A DNA stretch of 64,000 nucleotides from Streptomyces sp. B21-105 (GTDB taxonomy: Bacteria; Actinomycetota; Actinomycetes; Streptomycetales; Streptomycetaceae): NCBI RefSeq assembly GCF_036898465.1, contig NZ_JARUMJ010000001.1, positions 2,542,001 through 2,606,000 on the forward strand, read 5' to 3'. Below the pieces are notes generated by a model, which saw nothing but the letters and a program-made list of their open reading frames with translations, was not told the DNA's origin and searched no databases. The first letter of the stretch is position 1; every line of letters begins with the position of its first letter. Below are positions 6,871 to 19,880 of the stretch, piece after piece. The translations under genes were made by a program, and so were the position numbers.

Positions 6871-9597
6871 CTAGTGCGCCGCCGACTCCCAGTCCGTGCC
6901 CGCACCGACCGACACGTCGAGAGGGGCCCTGAGCTGGACCGCCCCGGCCATCTCGCGGCGGACCAGCTCCTCCGCGGCCGCGCGCTCGCCGGGGGCGACC
7001 TCCAGGACGATCTCGTCGTGGACCTGGAGCAGCATGCGCGACTTGAGGTCCGCCGCCCGCAGCGCCGTGTCCACCTTGAGCATGGCGATCTTGACGATGT
7101 CCGCCGCCGTGCCCTGGATCGGCGCGTTGAGGGCCATGCGCTCGGCCGCCTCGCGACGCTGACGGTTGTCGCTGTTGAGGTCGGGCAGATAGCGGCGGCG
7201 GCCGAACAGGGTCGCCGTGTAGCCGGTCGCCCGCGCCTCGTCGACGGCACGGCGCAGGTAGTCCCGCACGCCGCCGAAGCGTTCGAAGTAGGCGTCCATC
7301 AGAGCGCGGGCCTCACCGGCCTCGATGTTCAGCTGCTGGGACAGGCCGAACGCCGACAGACCGTACGCCAGCCCGTACGACATGGCCTTGATCTTGCGGC
7401 GCATCTCCGCGTCCACCGCGTCCCGCTCCACGCCGAACACCTGCGAGGCGGCCGTGGTGTGCAGGTCCTCGCCGGAGGTGAACGCCTCGATGAGACCCGC
7501 GTCCTCGGAGAGGTGCGCCATCACGCGCAGTTCGATCTGGCTGTAGTCGGCCGTCATCAGCGACTCGAAGCCCTCGCCGACGACGAAACCGCGGCGGATC
7601 GCCCGGCCCTCGTCCGTGCGGACGGGGATGTTCTGCAGGTTGGGGTCGGTGGACGACAGGCGGCCCGTCGCGGCGACCGTCTGGTTGAACGTCGTGTGGA
7701 TGCGGCCGTCCGCAGCGATCGTCTTGATCAGGCCCTCGACGGTGACACGGAGCTTCGCCTGCTCGCGGTGGCGCAGCATGACGACCGGCAGCTCGTTGTC
7801 CGTCTGGCCGGCGAGCCAGGCCAGCGCGTCGGCGTCGGTGGTGTAGCCGGTCTTGGTCTTCTTCGTCTTGGGCAGGCCCAGTTCACCGAACAGGACCTCC
7901 TGGAGCTGCTTGGGCGACCCCAGGTTGAACTCGTGGCCGGCGGCCGCGTGCGCCTCCTTCACGGCCTGCTGGACCGCGCCCGCGAACATCTGCTCCATGG
8001 CCTCCAGATGGGCGCGGTCGGCCGCGATGCCGTGCCGCTCCATACGGGCCAGGAGCGCCGACGTCGGCAGCTCCATGTCGCGCAGCAGATCCGCCGCGCC
8101 GACCTCCTCCAGCCGGCCGCGGAAGGACACGCCGAGGTCCACGATCGTGCGGGCCTGCACCATGAGCGCCTCGGCCTCGGCGCCGTCGTCCGTGCCGAAG
8201 GCCAGCTGGCCGTCGGCCGCGGCGGCCGGCGCCAGTTCGCGGCCCAGGTACTCCAGGGACAGCGCGTCCAGGTCGAAGGAGCGGCGGCCGGGCTTGACCA
8301 GGTAGGCGGCCAGGGCGGTGTCCATGAAGACGCCGGCGACGGACCAGCCGTGCTCGGCGAAGACCCGCATGGCGCCCTTCGCGTCATGCAGCACCTTGGG
8401 GCGGTCCTCGGCGGCGAGCCAGGCCGCCCACGCGTTGTCGTCCGCCTCGTCGAGCTCCGTCGGGTCGAACCAGGCGGCCGCTCCCTCGGCGGCGGCCAGC
8501 GCGATCTCGGTGACCGAGCCGGCGCCCAGCGCCCACGCGTCGACGGTGGCCACGCCCAGCGTCAGCGCGCCGTGCTCGGCGAGCCAGCCGGCCAGCTCGC
8601 CGGCGCCCAGCACCGTGCCGTCCAGCTCCACACCGCCGGTGATCACCGGGGTGGCCTCGGCCTCCTGCCCGCCCGGGTCGACGGCGAGCAGCCGCTCACG
8701 CAGCGACGGGTTCCTGATCTCCAGCGTGTCCAGGATCATCGCGACGGCCGTGCGGTCGTACGGGGTGCGCTCCAGATCGGTGACCGACCCCGGCAACTCG
8801 ACGTCGCGAACCATCTCGGTGAGGCGGCGGTTGAGCTTGACCGATTCCAGATGGTCGCGCAGGTTCTGCCCGGCCTTGCCCTTGACCTCCTCGACGCGCT
8901 CGACGAGCTCCGCGAACGAACCGAACTGGTTGATCCACTTCGCGGCCGTCTTCTCGCCGACGCCCGGAATGCCCGGCAGGTTGTCGGACGGGTCGCCCCG
9001 CAGGGCCGCGAAATCGGGGTACTGCGCAGGCGTCAGCGCGTACTTCTCGAAGACCTTCTCCGGGGTGAACCGGGTCAGCTCCGAGACGCCCTTCGTCGGA
9101 TACAGCACGGTGGTGTGCTCGGAGACCAGCTGGAAGGAGTCGCGGTCGCCGGTGACGATCAGCACCTCGAAGCCCGCGGCCTCGGCCTGGGTGGCCAACG
9201 TGGCGATGACGTCGTCGGCCTCGAAGCCGTCCACCGCGAAACGGGAGACGTGCATCGCGTCGAGCAGTTCGCCGATCAGCTCGACCTGGCCCTTGAACTC
9301 GTCGGGCGTCTTGGAACGGTTCGCCTTGTACTCGGTGAACTCCTCGGAACGCCACGTCTTGCGGGACACGTCGAACGCGACCGCGAAGTGCGTGGGCGCC
9401 TCGTCACGCAGCGTGTTGGCGAGCATCGACGCGAAGCCGTAGATCGCGTTGGTGGGCTGGCCCGTCGCGGTGGTGAAGTTCTCCGCGGGCAACGCGAAGA
9501 ACGCGCGGTAGGCCAGCGAGTGCCCGTCCATGAGCATCAGGCGCGGACGGCTTGCGCCGGAGGGGGTCTCGGTCTTCTTCGATGCTGTCTCTGCCAC
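6871..9597 (-). CDS. polA: DNA polymerase I
   Basis: A 908-residue repair and Okazaki-fragment polymerase. The GTG start (VAETASKKTE) is followed by the 5'-3' exonuclease domain (about 20-320: MLMDGHSLAYRAFFALP, FEADDVIATLA, VTGDRDSFQLV, GVGEKTAAKW). The middle domain (about 340-520) keeps the 3'-5' exonuclease fold region but reads LGVATVDAWALG where an active enzyme has the DxE metal motif, so proofreading is predicted lost, as known for Streptomyces Pol I. The polymerase domain has motif A (MTADYSQIELR), motif B (RRKIKAMSYGLAYG) and motif C (LLQVHDEIVLE). It is a single gene, divergent from the oxidoreductase. Confidence 0.98.
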   Translation of the reverse strand: MAETASKKTETPSGASRPRLMLMDGHSLAYRAFFALPAENFTTATGQPTNAIYGFASMLANTLRDEAPTHFAVAFDVSRKTWRSEEFTEYKANRSKTPDEFKGQVELIGELLDAMHVSRFAVDGFEADDVIATLATQAEAAGFEVLIVTGDRDSFQLVSEHTTVLYPTKGVSELTRFTPEKVFEKYALTPAQYPDFAALRGDPSDNLPGIPGVGEKTAAKWINQFGSFAELVERVEEVKGKAGQNLRDHLESVKLNRRLTEMVRDVELPGSVTDLERTPYDRTAVAMILDTLEIRNPSLRERLLAVDPGGQEAEATPVITGGVELDGTVLGAGELAGWLAEHGALTLGVATVDAWALGAGSVTEIALAAAEGAAAWFDPTELDEADDNAWAAWLAAEDRPKVLHDAKGAMRVFAEHGWSVAGVFMDTALAAYLVKPGRRSFDLDALSLEYLGRELAPAAAADGQLAFGTDDGAEAEALMVQARTIVDLGVSFRGRLEEVGAADLLRDMELPTSALLARMERHGIAADRAHLEAMEQMFAGAVQQAVKEAHAAAGHEFNLGSPKQLQEVLFGELGLPKTKKTKTGYTTDADALAWLAGQTDNELPVVMLRHREQAKLRVTVEGLIKTIAADGRIHTTFNQTVAATGRLSSTDPNLQNIPVRTDEGRAIRRGFVVGEGFESLMTADYSQIELRVMAHLSEDAGLIEAFTSGEDLHTTAASQVFGVERDAVDAEMRRKIKAMSYGLAYGLSAFGLSQQLNIEAGEARALMDAYFERFGGVRDYLRRAVDEARATGYTATLFGRRRYLPDLNSDNRQRREAAERMALNAPIQGTAADIVKIAMLKVDTALRAADLKSRMLLQVHDEIVLEVAPGERAAAEELVRREMAGAVQLRAPLDVSVGAGTDWESAAH

Positions 9598-9817
9598 GCC
9601 CCGATCCTGCCACGCCCCACTGACACTCGGTCCCGGCCGCCACGGATCCCGCCACACCCCGCCCCGCGGAACCCGCCGCTCCCCCTCCGGGCCGCCCCGC
9701 GGGGACCCGGCCCGCCTACCCGCCCCGCAGGACCCGGCCCGCCCGGGCTCGATGTCGGCGCCGCGTGCGAGGATCGGAGACATACCGCACCCGTGGCAGG
9801 TCGAAGGAGATCGCGCG

Positions 9818-12097
<2,280 letters not shown>

Positions 12098-12149
12098 GCG
12101 TTTGCTTAAGTCACCGCCGGACTTGTATCGACGAACGGAGCCGGGCCCC

Positions 12150-12641
12150 ATGGGCGAGCAGCACCACGTGAAGTTCCCGCAGGAAGTCATCGACGAGTAC
12201 GCCGCGCTCGGCGTCGACATCCTCGCCCTGTTCTCCGCCGGACACCTCGGCACCCGCATGGGCGTGCAGATCCTCGAAGCCTCCGCCGAACGCGTCGTCG
12301 CCACCATGCCCGTCGAGGGCAACACCCAGCCCTACGGACTGCTGCACGGCGGCGCCTCCGCGGTCCTCGCCGAGACCATCGGCTCGGTCGGCGCCATGCT
12401 GCACGGCGGCAGCTCCAAGATCGCCGTCGGCGTCGACCTGAACTGCACCCACCACCGCGGCGCCCGCTCCGGCCTGGTCACCGGCGTGGCCACACCCGTG
12501 CACCGCGGACGCTCCACCGCCACCTACGAGATCGTGATCAACGACGAGGAGGAACACCGCGTGTGCACCGCACGACTGACCTGCCTGCTGCGCGACGTCC
12601 GCGCCGGCGACGGGGCACCCGTCCGCACGGCCGGGGACTGA
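12150..12641 (+). CDS. PaaI-family hotdog-fold acyl-CoA thioesterase
   Basis: A 163-residue hotdog-fold protein with the hallmark GNTQPYGLLHGGASAVLAETIGS, in which the HGG and downstream acidic residue mark the PaaI/YbgC-like active site. Such enzymes hydrolyse aryl- or acyl-CoA thioesters. I chose the ATG with a GGAG site 11 bases upstream; an in-frame TTG 16 codons earlier exists but has no better signal. It may be co-transcribed with the preceding oxidoreductase, though the two functions are not obviously linked. Confidence 0.85.
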   Translation: MGEQHHVKFPQEVIDEYAALGVDILALFSAGHLGTRMGVQILEASAERVVATMPVEGNTQPYGLLHGGASAVLAETIGSVGAMLHGGSSKIAVGVDLNCTHHRGARSGLVTGVATPVHRGRSTATYEIVINDEEEHRVCTARLTCLLRDVRAGDGAPVRTAGD

Positions 12642-13239
12642 CACCCGCGGAGCACACCGGCCGGCGTCCCACGCTCCCGACGCTTCCGGGGCCCGTGCCC
12701 CGGGAGCCCGCGGCACACCCCGCCCGGGCCCGACCCACCCGCCCCGGCCCGCATTCCGCCCGTTCTCCCCGCAGCGGAACAGGCGGCTCCCACAGAAAAG
12801 CGTCGCTGAACGTCGGATTTTCTTTCCCCGCCGTAACTCTACGTAACGCGCGCGCAATACCGGAGCAGGCATCCGGCCCCGGCCCGCACTACGCGCACAA
12901 GCCCTTCGAACCCCTACAGGTCGCCTCCAGCAACGAAGCACCGTCACGACCAAAACGCCCGAGACACCTGAACACCGCCACGTTCGTCCTGCACGTTCTC
13001 ACCATGCGGACAGGACGAATCAGCCCTAATTCCGCCCTTCCGCCCTCCAAGTACCGCTCTGCATTACCTCGTGTCATAACAAGAGCGTCACAGCCTTGGT
13101 CAGACCCTCCTCCGAGTTCCCTCCCCGCGCCTAGAGTCACGCCCAGTCACCGCGCCACCGGTTTGGAAGTCAATTCGGCCCCGCGCTCGACTCGGCGCGT
13201 TCCAGGGGGAACCGCCGTGCCAGGGAAAGGACCTGATTC
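12642..13239. other. Intergenic region upstream of the liv operon
   Basis: Nearly 600 bases without a credible gene. The half closest to livK is lower in GC than its surroundings, which suits a regulatory region. A TAGAGT hexamer at 13132-13137, about 100 bases before livK, fits the Streptomyces -10 consensus, but no good -35 is correctly spaced. No classical riboswitch or attenuator was recognised. Confidence 0.5.
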
Positions 13240-14469
13240 GTGCGTCAACGTTCGATCATCGCCATCACCGCCGCGCTCGCGGCGGGATCGCTGACACTCA
13301 CCGCCTGTGGGTCGCGTGACGACGACGGCAAGAGCAGCAGCGGAGACAAGACCACCGTCGTGATCGGCGTCGACGCCCCGCTCACCGGCGACCTGTCCGC
13401 GCTCGGCCTCGGCATCAAGAACTCCGCCGACCTCGCCGCGAAGACCGCCAACAAGCAGGAATACGTCAAGGGCGTCGAGTTCAAGATCGAAGCGACCGAC
13501 GACCAGGCCCAGCCCTCCGTCGGCCAGCAGAACGCCCAGAAGTTCATCAGCGACAAGGAAGTCCTCGGCGTCGTCGGCCCGCTGAACTCCGGCGTCTCCC
13601 AGCAGATGCAGAAGCCGCTCAACGACGCGGGCCTCACCCAGGTCTCCCCCGCCAACACCGGCACCGAACTGACCCAGGGCGACGGCTGGAAGACCGGCAA
13701 CTCGGTCCGCCCGTTCAAGACGTTCTTCCGCACCGCCACCACGGACGAGATCCAGGGCGCCTTCGCCGCCGAGTACCTCTTCACCAAGGCCGGCAAGAAG
13801 AAGGTCTACCTGATCGACGACCAGAAGACCTACGGCGCCGGCCTCGCCGCCTCCTTCAAGGCGAACTTCACCAAGCTCGGCGGCCAGATCGTCGGCACCG
13901 ACCACATCAACCCCGACGACCGCGACTTCAACGCCGTCGTCGCCAAGATCAAGAAGACCGGTGCCGAAGCCCTCTACTACGGCGGCGAATACCCCGCCGC
14001 CGCCCCCCTGAGCCAGCAGCTCAAGGACAGCGGCCAGAACATCCCCCTCATGGGCGGCGACGGCATCTACTCCGGCGAATTCCCCAAGCTCAACAAGAAG
14101 GCCGAAGGCGACCTCGCCACCTCCGTCGGCAAGCCCGTCGAAGAACTCCCCTCCGCCAAGGAGTTCATCGCCAACTACAAGACGGCCGGCTACAAGGACG
14201 CCTACGAGGCCTACGGCGGCCTCACCTACGACGCCACCTGGTCCATCATCGAAGCCGTCAAGATCGCCGTCGAAGGCAACGACGGCAAGGTCCCGACAGA
14301 CGGCCGCAAGGCAGTCCTCGACGCCATGTCCAAAGTCAAGTTCGACGGCGTCACCGGCACCGTCTCCTTCGACGAATTCGGCGACACCACCAACCACTTG
14401 ATGACCGCCTACAAGGTCACCGGCGGAACGTGGAAGCCCGAATACAGCGCCGCACCCAACGTCAGCTGA
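13240..14469 (+). CDS. livK: Branched-chain amino acid ABC transporter, substrate-binding lipoprotein
   Basis: A 409-residue type I periplasmic-binding-fold lipoprotein. The GTG start has an AAAGGA ribosome site. The signal peptide ends at the lipobox LTAC, putting the lipidated Cys near residue 23. The mature protein reads VVIGVDAPLTGDLSALG, GVVGPLNSGVSQQMQKPL and YLIDDQKTYGAGLA, as expected for the Leu/Ile/Val-binding family. It delivers ligand to the LivHM permease. It is first of five genes, 114 bases before livH; it is likely the most abundant product of the operon. Confidence 0.93.
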   Translation: MRQRSIIAITAALAAGSLTLTACGSRDDDGKSSSGDKTTVVIGVDAPLTGDLSALGLGIKNSADLAAKTANKQEYVKGVEFKIEATDDQAQPSVGQQNAQKFISDKEVLGVVGPLNSGVSQQMQKPLNDAGLTQVSPANTGTELTQGDGWKTGNSVRPFKTFFRTATTDEIQGAFAAEYLFTKAGKKKVYLIDDQKTYGAGLAASFKANFTKLGGQIVGTDHINPDDRDFNAVVAKIKKTGAEALYYGGEYPAAAPLSQQLKDSGQNIPLMGGDGIYSGEFPKLNKKAEGDLATSVGKPVEELPSAKEFIANYKTAGYKDAYEAYGGLTYDATWSIIEAVKIAVEGNDGKVPTDGRKAVLDAMSKVKFDGVTGTVSFDEFGDTTNHLMTAYKVTGGTWKPEYSAAPNVS

Positions 14470-14583
14470 ACGAAGCAGGAGCAGCCGCACCTCCCCACTT
14501 CACGCATTGATCAGGCCGCGCGGGAGTGCCCACCAGCGCTCCCGCGCGGCGCCATATCCGAACCACTCCACGGAGGCCCTGCG

Positions 14584-15513
14584 GTGCACGAACTGCCGCA
14601 ACAGCTGGCCAATGGACTCATCCTCGGCGCGATGTACGGACTCATCGCGATCGGATACACGATGGTCTACGGCATCGTTCAGCTCATCAACTTCGCCCAC
14701 GGCGAAATCTTCATGGTCGGGGGCTTCGGCGCCCTCACCGTCTGGCTCGTCCTCCCCGGCGGCTTCGCCCTCGGCGCAGCGATACCCCTCATGATCCTCG
14801 GCGGCGTCCTCGTCTCCGTCGCCGTCGCCACCGCGGCCGAGCGCTTCGCCTACCGGCCCCTGCGCACCGCCCCGCGACTGGCACCCCTCATCACCGCCAT
14901 CGGCCTCTCCATCGTCCTCCAGCAGGCCGTATGGATGGGATACCCCGACGCCAAGAAGGACCGCCCCTTCCCCCAGTTCTCCGGCGGCCCCATCGACGTC
15001 CTCGGCGCCAACATCCAGCGCGGCGACCTCTTCGTCCTCATCGCCGCCCCCCTGTGCATGGTCGCCCTCGGCTTCTTCGTCACCAAGACCCGCTCCGGCC
15101 GCGGCATGCAGGCCACCGCCCAGGACCCCGACACCGCCAAACTCATGGGCATCAACACCGACCGCATCATCGTCATGGCCTTCGCCATCGGCGCCGCGTT
15201 CGCCGCCATCGCCGCAGTCGCCTACGGCCTCAAAAACGGCCAGGTCGGCTTCCGCATGGGCTTCCTCATGGGCCTCAAAGCCTTCACCGCGGCCGTCCTC
15301 GGCGGCATCGGCAACATCTACGGAGCCATGCTCGGCGGCCTCGTCCTCGGCGTCGCCGAATCCCTCGCCATCGGCTACATCGGCGACATCCCCGGCATGA
15401 ACCTCTTCGGCGGCGGCGCCTGGAAGGACGTATGGGCGTTCGCCCTCCTCATCCTCGTCCTGCTGTTCAGGCCACAAGGCCTGCTCGGCGAACGCGTCGC
15501 GGATCGGGCGTGA
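14584..15513 (+). CDS. livH: Branched-chain amino acid ABC transporter permease LivH
   Basis: A 309-residue inner-membrane permease with about eight hydrophobic helices. The start is GTG after a GGAGG site. Family marks include LANGLILGAMYGLIAIGYTMVYG at the N-terminus, INFAHGEIFMVGGF, and the ABC-subunit contact loop around TAAVLGGIGNIYGAMLGGL near residue 240. It pairs with LivM. Its TGA stop overlaps the GTG start of livM by four bases, implying translational coupling. Confidence 0.94.
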   Translation: MHELPQQLANGLILGAMYGLIAIGYTMVYGIVQLINFAHGEIFMVGGFGALTVWLVLPGGFALGAAIPLMILGGVLVSVAVATAAERFAYRPLRTAPRLAPLITAIGLSIVLQQAVWMGYPDAKKDRPFPQFSGGPIDVLGANIQRGDLFVLIAAPLCMVALGFFVTKTRSGRGMQATAQDPDTAKLMGINTDRIIVMAFAIGAAFAAIAAVAYGLKNGQVGFRMGFLMGLKAFTAAVLGGIGNIYGAMLGGLVLGVAESLAIGYIGDIPGMNLFGGGAWKDVWAFALLILVLLFRPQGLLGERVADRA

Positions 15514-17351
15514 AAGCGATGACGACCAACATCCCCACCCAGAAGAACACCGACGCCGTCAAGACGCCCACCGGCGACACGGCCCCCCTCATCCCCCTGC
15601 CCGCGGCCCTCGCCCCCGTCCTCACCCTCGCCGGATCCGCCGTCGCCCTCGCCGGCACCTTCCTCGCCTGGACCTGGACCGACGAGTTCCCCGGCAACCT
15701 CACCATCACCGGCTACCCCGGCGGCCTCCAGGTCCTCACCCTCATCGGCGCCGCCCTCACCATCCTCTTCGTCCTCTCCGGGTACGGAATCCGCGGCCTG
15801 CGCTGGCTCACCCCCGGCGGCACCAACAGCCCCGCCCGCGCCACCACCCTCGGCGTCCTCGGCGCCACCGGCTACGCCCTCGGCGCCATCAGCTACGTCC
15901 TCGGCGGCGTCGTCAACCTCGAACCCGGCGCCTGGGTCTCCGCCATCGGCGCCCTCATCGCCACCATCGGCGCCTTCGCACTCCCCGCCGACGTCCCCCA
16001 CGACGCCGACGACGCGACGAACCCCTGGACCCTCTTCCGCCACAGCTTCGCCGCCCCCGAACCCGGCCGCGCCAAGGAACTCCCCTCCTGGGCAGAGATC
16101 CTCATCATCACCGCAGCCTTCGGCATCGGCCTCTACGTCTTCTCCTTCGGCATCGGCGTCGACGACGACAACCCCCAGCTGTTCATCGGCTTCCTCGTCA
16201 TCACCGCGTTCAGCTTCACCGCACTCAACCGCGCCGGCCTCCTCAAGCGACTCTCCGCACTGACGGCCAAACACCGCAGCGTCACCCTCGGCGCCGCGTT
16301 CGCCGCCGCGATCTGCTTCCCCTTCACCCAGACCAACGACCAGTTCGCCCTCATCGGCGCGAACATCCTCATCTTCGCCACCGTCGCCCTGGGCCTCAAC
16401 GTCGTCGTCGGCCTCGCCGGCCTCCTCGACCTCGGATACGTCGCCTTCCTCGGCGTCGGCGCCTACGCCGCCGCCCTCGTCTCCGGCTCACCCCAGTCGA
16501 GCATCGGCGTCCAGTTCCCCTTCTGGGCCGCCGTCCTCACCGGCGCCCTCGCCTCACTGATCTTCGGCGTCGTCATCGGCGCCCCCACCCTGCGGCTGCG
16601 CGGCGACTACCTCGCCATCGTCACCCTCGGCTTCGGTGAGATCTTCCGCATCACCGTCAACAACCTCAACGGCACCAGCGGACCCGACGTCACCAACGGC
16701 TCCACCGGCATCCCGAACATCCCCGACCTCAACATCCTCGGGTTCGACTTCGGAATCTCCCACGACGTCCTCGGCCACCAGCTCACCCGCCCAGGCAACT
16801 ACTACCTGCTGATGCTCCTCTGCACCCTCCTCGTCGTCACGGTCTTCCGCCGCAGCGCCGACTCCCGCATCGGCCGCGCCTGGGTCGCCATCCGCGAAGA
16901 CGAGACAGCCGCCACCGCCATGGGCATCAACGGCTTCCGCCTCAAACTCCTCGCCTTCGCCCTCGGCGCCTCCCTCGCCGGCCTCGCCGGCACCGTCCAG
17001 GCACACGTCTCCTACAGCGTCACCCCCGAGCAGTACCAGTTCGCCGGCTCCGTGCCGCCCAACTCGGCCTTCCTGCTCGCAGCGGTCATCCTCGGCGGCA
17101 TGGGCACCATCAGCGGGCCGCTCGTGGGCGCCGCACTGCTCTACCTCATCCCCGCCAAACTCCAGTTCATGGCGGAATACCAGCTGCTCCTCTTCGGCGT
17201 CGCGCTCATGCTCCTCATGCGCTTCCGCCCCGAAGGCCTCGTCGCCGACCGCAGGAAGCAGCTCGAATTCCACGAAACCGGACAGCTCGACGTACCCGAC
17301 GACAAGGGCCTGCCCGAGACCGCCACCGGCGTCGCCAAGGCAGGGGCGTGA
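15510..17351 (+). CDS. livM: Branched-chain amino acid ABC transporter permease LivM, long form
   Basis: A 613-residue permease. The C-terminal half (from about 280) is the standard LivM core: LGLNVVVGLAGLLDLGYVAFLGVGAYAAAL, LRLRGDYLAIVTLGFGEIFRI, WVAIREDETAATAMGIN and the ILGGMGTISGPLVGAALLY contact loop. The first 270 or so residues are an added region with a Thr-rich start, at least four more hydrophobic segments and a short acidic cytoplasmic linker. Compact LivM proteins are roughly 300-420 residues, so this is an unusually long version. The GTG used here overlaps the livH stop; an ATG three codons in is the alternative. Confidence 0.93.
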   Translation: MKAMTTNIPTQKNTDAVKTPTGDTAPLIPLPAALAPVLTLAGSAVALAGTFLAWTWTDEFPGNLTITGYPGGLQVLTLIGAALTILFVLSGYGIRGLRWLTPGGTNSPARATTLGVLGATGYALGAISYVLGGVVNLEPGAWVSAIGALIATIGAFALPADVPHDADDATNPWTLFRHSFAAPEPGRAKELPSWAEILIITAAFGIGLYVFSFGIGVDDDNPQLFIGFLVITAFSFTALNRAGLLKRLSALTAKHRSVTLGAAFAAAICFPFTQTNDQFALIGANILIFATVALGLNVVVGLAGLLDLGYVAFLGVGAYAAALVSGSPQSSIGVQFPFWAAVLTGALASLIFGVVIGAPTLRLRGDYLAIVTLGFGEIFRITVNNLNGTSGPDVTNGSTGIPNIPDLNILGFDFGISHDVLGHQLTRPGNYYLLMLLCTLLVVTVFRRSADSRIGRAWVAIREDETAATAMGINGFRLKLLAFALGASLAGLAGTVQAHVSYSVTPEQYQFAGSVPPNSAFLLAAVILGGMGTISGPLVGAALLYLIPAKLQFMAEYQLLLFGVALMLLMRFRPEGLVADRRKQLEFHETGQLDVPDDKGLPETATGVAKAGA

Positions 17352-18228
17352 CCGCGATGACCACCACCACAACCACCGCCACGACCACCACGGTCCTCGA
17401 CGCCTCGGGCGTCACCATGCAGTTCGGCGGCCTCACCGCCGTACGCTCCGTCGACCTCACCGTCAACAGCGGCGAGATCGTCGGACTCATCGGCCCCAAC
17501 GGAGCCGGGAAGACCACCTTCTTCAACTGCCTCACCGGCCTCTACATCCCCACCACCGGCACAGTCAGCTACAAGGGCACCGTCCTCCCGCCCAAACCCC
17601 ACCTCGTCACCCAGGCCGGCATCGCCCGCACCTTCCAGAACATCCGGCTCTTCGCCAACATGACCGTCCTGGAAAACGTGCTCGTCGGACGCCACACCCG
17701 CACCCACGAAGGCCTCTGGTCCGCGCTCCTGCGCCTGCCCAGCTTCAAAAAGGCCGAAGACGCCTCCCGCGCCAGGGCCATGGAACTCCTCGAGTTCACC
17801 GGCCTCGCCGCCAAGGCCGACCACCTCGCCCGCAACCTCCCCTACGGCGAACAGCGCAAGCTCGAAATCGCCCGCGCCCTCGCCAGCGACCCCGGCCTCC
17901 TCCTCCTCGACGAGCCCACCGCCGGCATGAACCCCCAGGAGACGCGCGCCGCCGAAGAACTCATCTTCGCCATCCGCGACCAGGGCATCGCCGTCCTCGT
18001 CATCGAGCACGACATCCGGTTCATCATGAACCTCTGCGACCGCGTCGCCGTGCTCGTCCAGGGCGAGAAGATCGTCGAAGGCCCCGCCGAAGTAGTCCAG
18101 GCCGACGAACGCGTCATCGCCGCCTACCTCGGCACCCCCTTCGAGGGCGCACCAGGAGCGGAAGAAGTCGCCGAAGTCGAAGCCGCAGAGGCCGCCGAGG
18201 CGCACAGCACCACGGAAGGAGACGAGAA

Positions 18229-18232
<4 letters not shown>
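17348..18232 (+). CDS. livG: Branched-chain amino acid ABC transporter ATPase LivG
   Basis: A 294-residue ABC ATPase. After a Thr-rich N-terminus it has Walker A GPNGAGKTTFFN, the long LivG-type insertion (LVTQAGIARTFQNIRLFANMTVLENV), the signature LPYGEQRKLEIARAL, Walker B LLLLDEPTAGMNP and the switch His in VIEHDIRFIM. The last 30 residues are an acidic Glu/Ala tail. The GTG start overlaps livM and the stop overlaps livF, four bases each. Confidence 0.94.
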
Positions 18233-18945
<713 letters not shown>

Positions 18946-18954
18946 ACCACCCGC

Positions 18955-19001
18955 ACACGACGAGGCCCGCGCCCCTTCTCCGGGCGCGGGCCTCGTCGTG
19001 T
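18955..19001. terminator. Bidirectional terminator between livF and the ANTAR regulator
   Basis: A near-perfect long hairpin: the left arm runs 18955-18974 and the right arm 18982-19001, with a seven-base loop. It lies between two convergent genes, so it can end both transcripts. It is the strongest terminator in the window by stem length. Confidence 0.85.
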
Positions 19002-19042
19002 ACGCGTCCACGTGACGCGGACGTCCGACTCCGTCTCGCGGA

Positions 19043-19699
19043 CTACGCCTTGTCCGCCTTCTTCTCCTCGGCGTCCTGGATCACAGCCTCCGCCACCTGC
19101 TGCATCGACATCCGACGATCCATCGACGTCTTCTGGATCCACCGGAACGCCGCCGGCTCCGTCAGCCCGTACTCCGTCTGCAGAATCGACTTCGCCCGGT
19201 CCACCAGCTTGCGCGTCTCCAGCCGCAGCGTCAGGTCCGCGACCTCGTTCTCCAACTCCCGCAACTCCGTGAAACGCGAGACGGCCATCTCGATCGCCGG
19301 GACGACATCGCTCTTGCTGAACGGCTTCACCAGATACGCCATCGCGCCGGCGTCACGCGCCCGCTCCACCAGGTCGCGCTGCGAGAACGCGGTCAGCATC
19401 AGGACCGGCGCGATGCGCTCCTCGGCGATCTTCTCCGCCGCGGAGATGCCGTCCAGCTTGGGCATCTTCACATCCAGGATGACGAGGTCCGGCTTGTGCT
19501 CACGGGCGAGCTCGATCGCCTGCTCACCGTCGCCGGCCTCCCCGACGACGCTGTAGCCCTCCTCCTCCAGCATCTCCTTGAGGTCGAGGCGGATCAGCGC
19601 CTCGTCCTCGGCGATGACGACACGGGTCGTCAGCGGAGGTACGTGCGACTTGTCGTCGTCGGGCGCGTCCACGGGCTGGGGCGACTCGGGGGCGGTCAC
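19043..19699 (-). CDS. ANTAR-domain response regulator (PdtaR type)
   Basis: A 218-residue two-domain regulator. The receiver (about 25-145) has VVIAEDEALIRLDLKEML, the phosphoacceptor Asp in LVILDVKMPKLDG, and the conserved Lys in AYLVKPF. The C-terminal ANTAR RNA-binding domain (about 150-210) reads LVDRAKSILQTEYGLTEPAAFRWIQKTSM. Such proteins act as phosphorylation-triggered transcription antiterminators on dual-hexaloop RNAs. I chose a GTG with a GAGGAG site six bases upstream over an ATG 12 codons earlier with no site. No kinase gene is next to it. Confidence 0.93.
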   Translation of the reverse strand: MTAPESPQPVDAPDDDKSHVPPLTTRVVIAEDEALIRLDLKEMLEEEGYSVVGEAGDGEQAIELAREHKPDLVILDVKMPKLDGISAAEKIAEERIAPVLMLTAFSQRDLVERARDAGAMAYLVKPFSKSDVVPAIEMAVSRFTELRELENEVADLTLRLETRKLVDRAKSILQTEYGLTEPAAFRWIQKTSMDRRMSMQQVAEAVIQDAEEKKADKA

Positions 19700-19793
19700 G
19701 GGGGCTCCTCGTTCAGGGGCGGGTACTGCTGACAAGAGCCTACCTAGCTGCGCCTCGACATGGTCACCCGGTACACTCCTCTCGGGTTGGCCA

Positions 19794-19876
19794 GCCGGGT
19801 TGGCGGAATGGCAGACGCTGATGTCTCAAACACATCTGTCCGAAAGGACGTGCGGGTTCGAATCCCGCACCCGGCA
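19794..19876 (+). tRNA. tRNA-Leu (CAA anticodon)
   Basis: An 83-base class II tRNA. The acceptor stem GCCGGGT (19794-19800) pairs perfectly with ACCCGGC (19869-19875), with A as discriminator. The anticodon stem-loop is GATGT-CTCAAAC-ACATC, giving anticodon CAA. A long variable arm (TGTCCGAAAGGACG) and a T-arm GCGGG-TTCGAAT-CCCGC are present. CCA is not encoded. It reads UUG codons and is not the bldA (UAA) tRNA. Confidence 0.97.
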
Positions 19877-19880
19877 CGCT

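Noticed and set aside
19794..19876. Possible bldA tRNA
   Set aside because: The anticodon is CAA, not UAA, so it is an ordinary tRNA-Leu.
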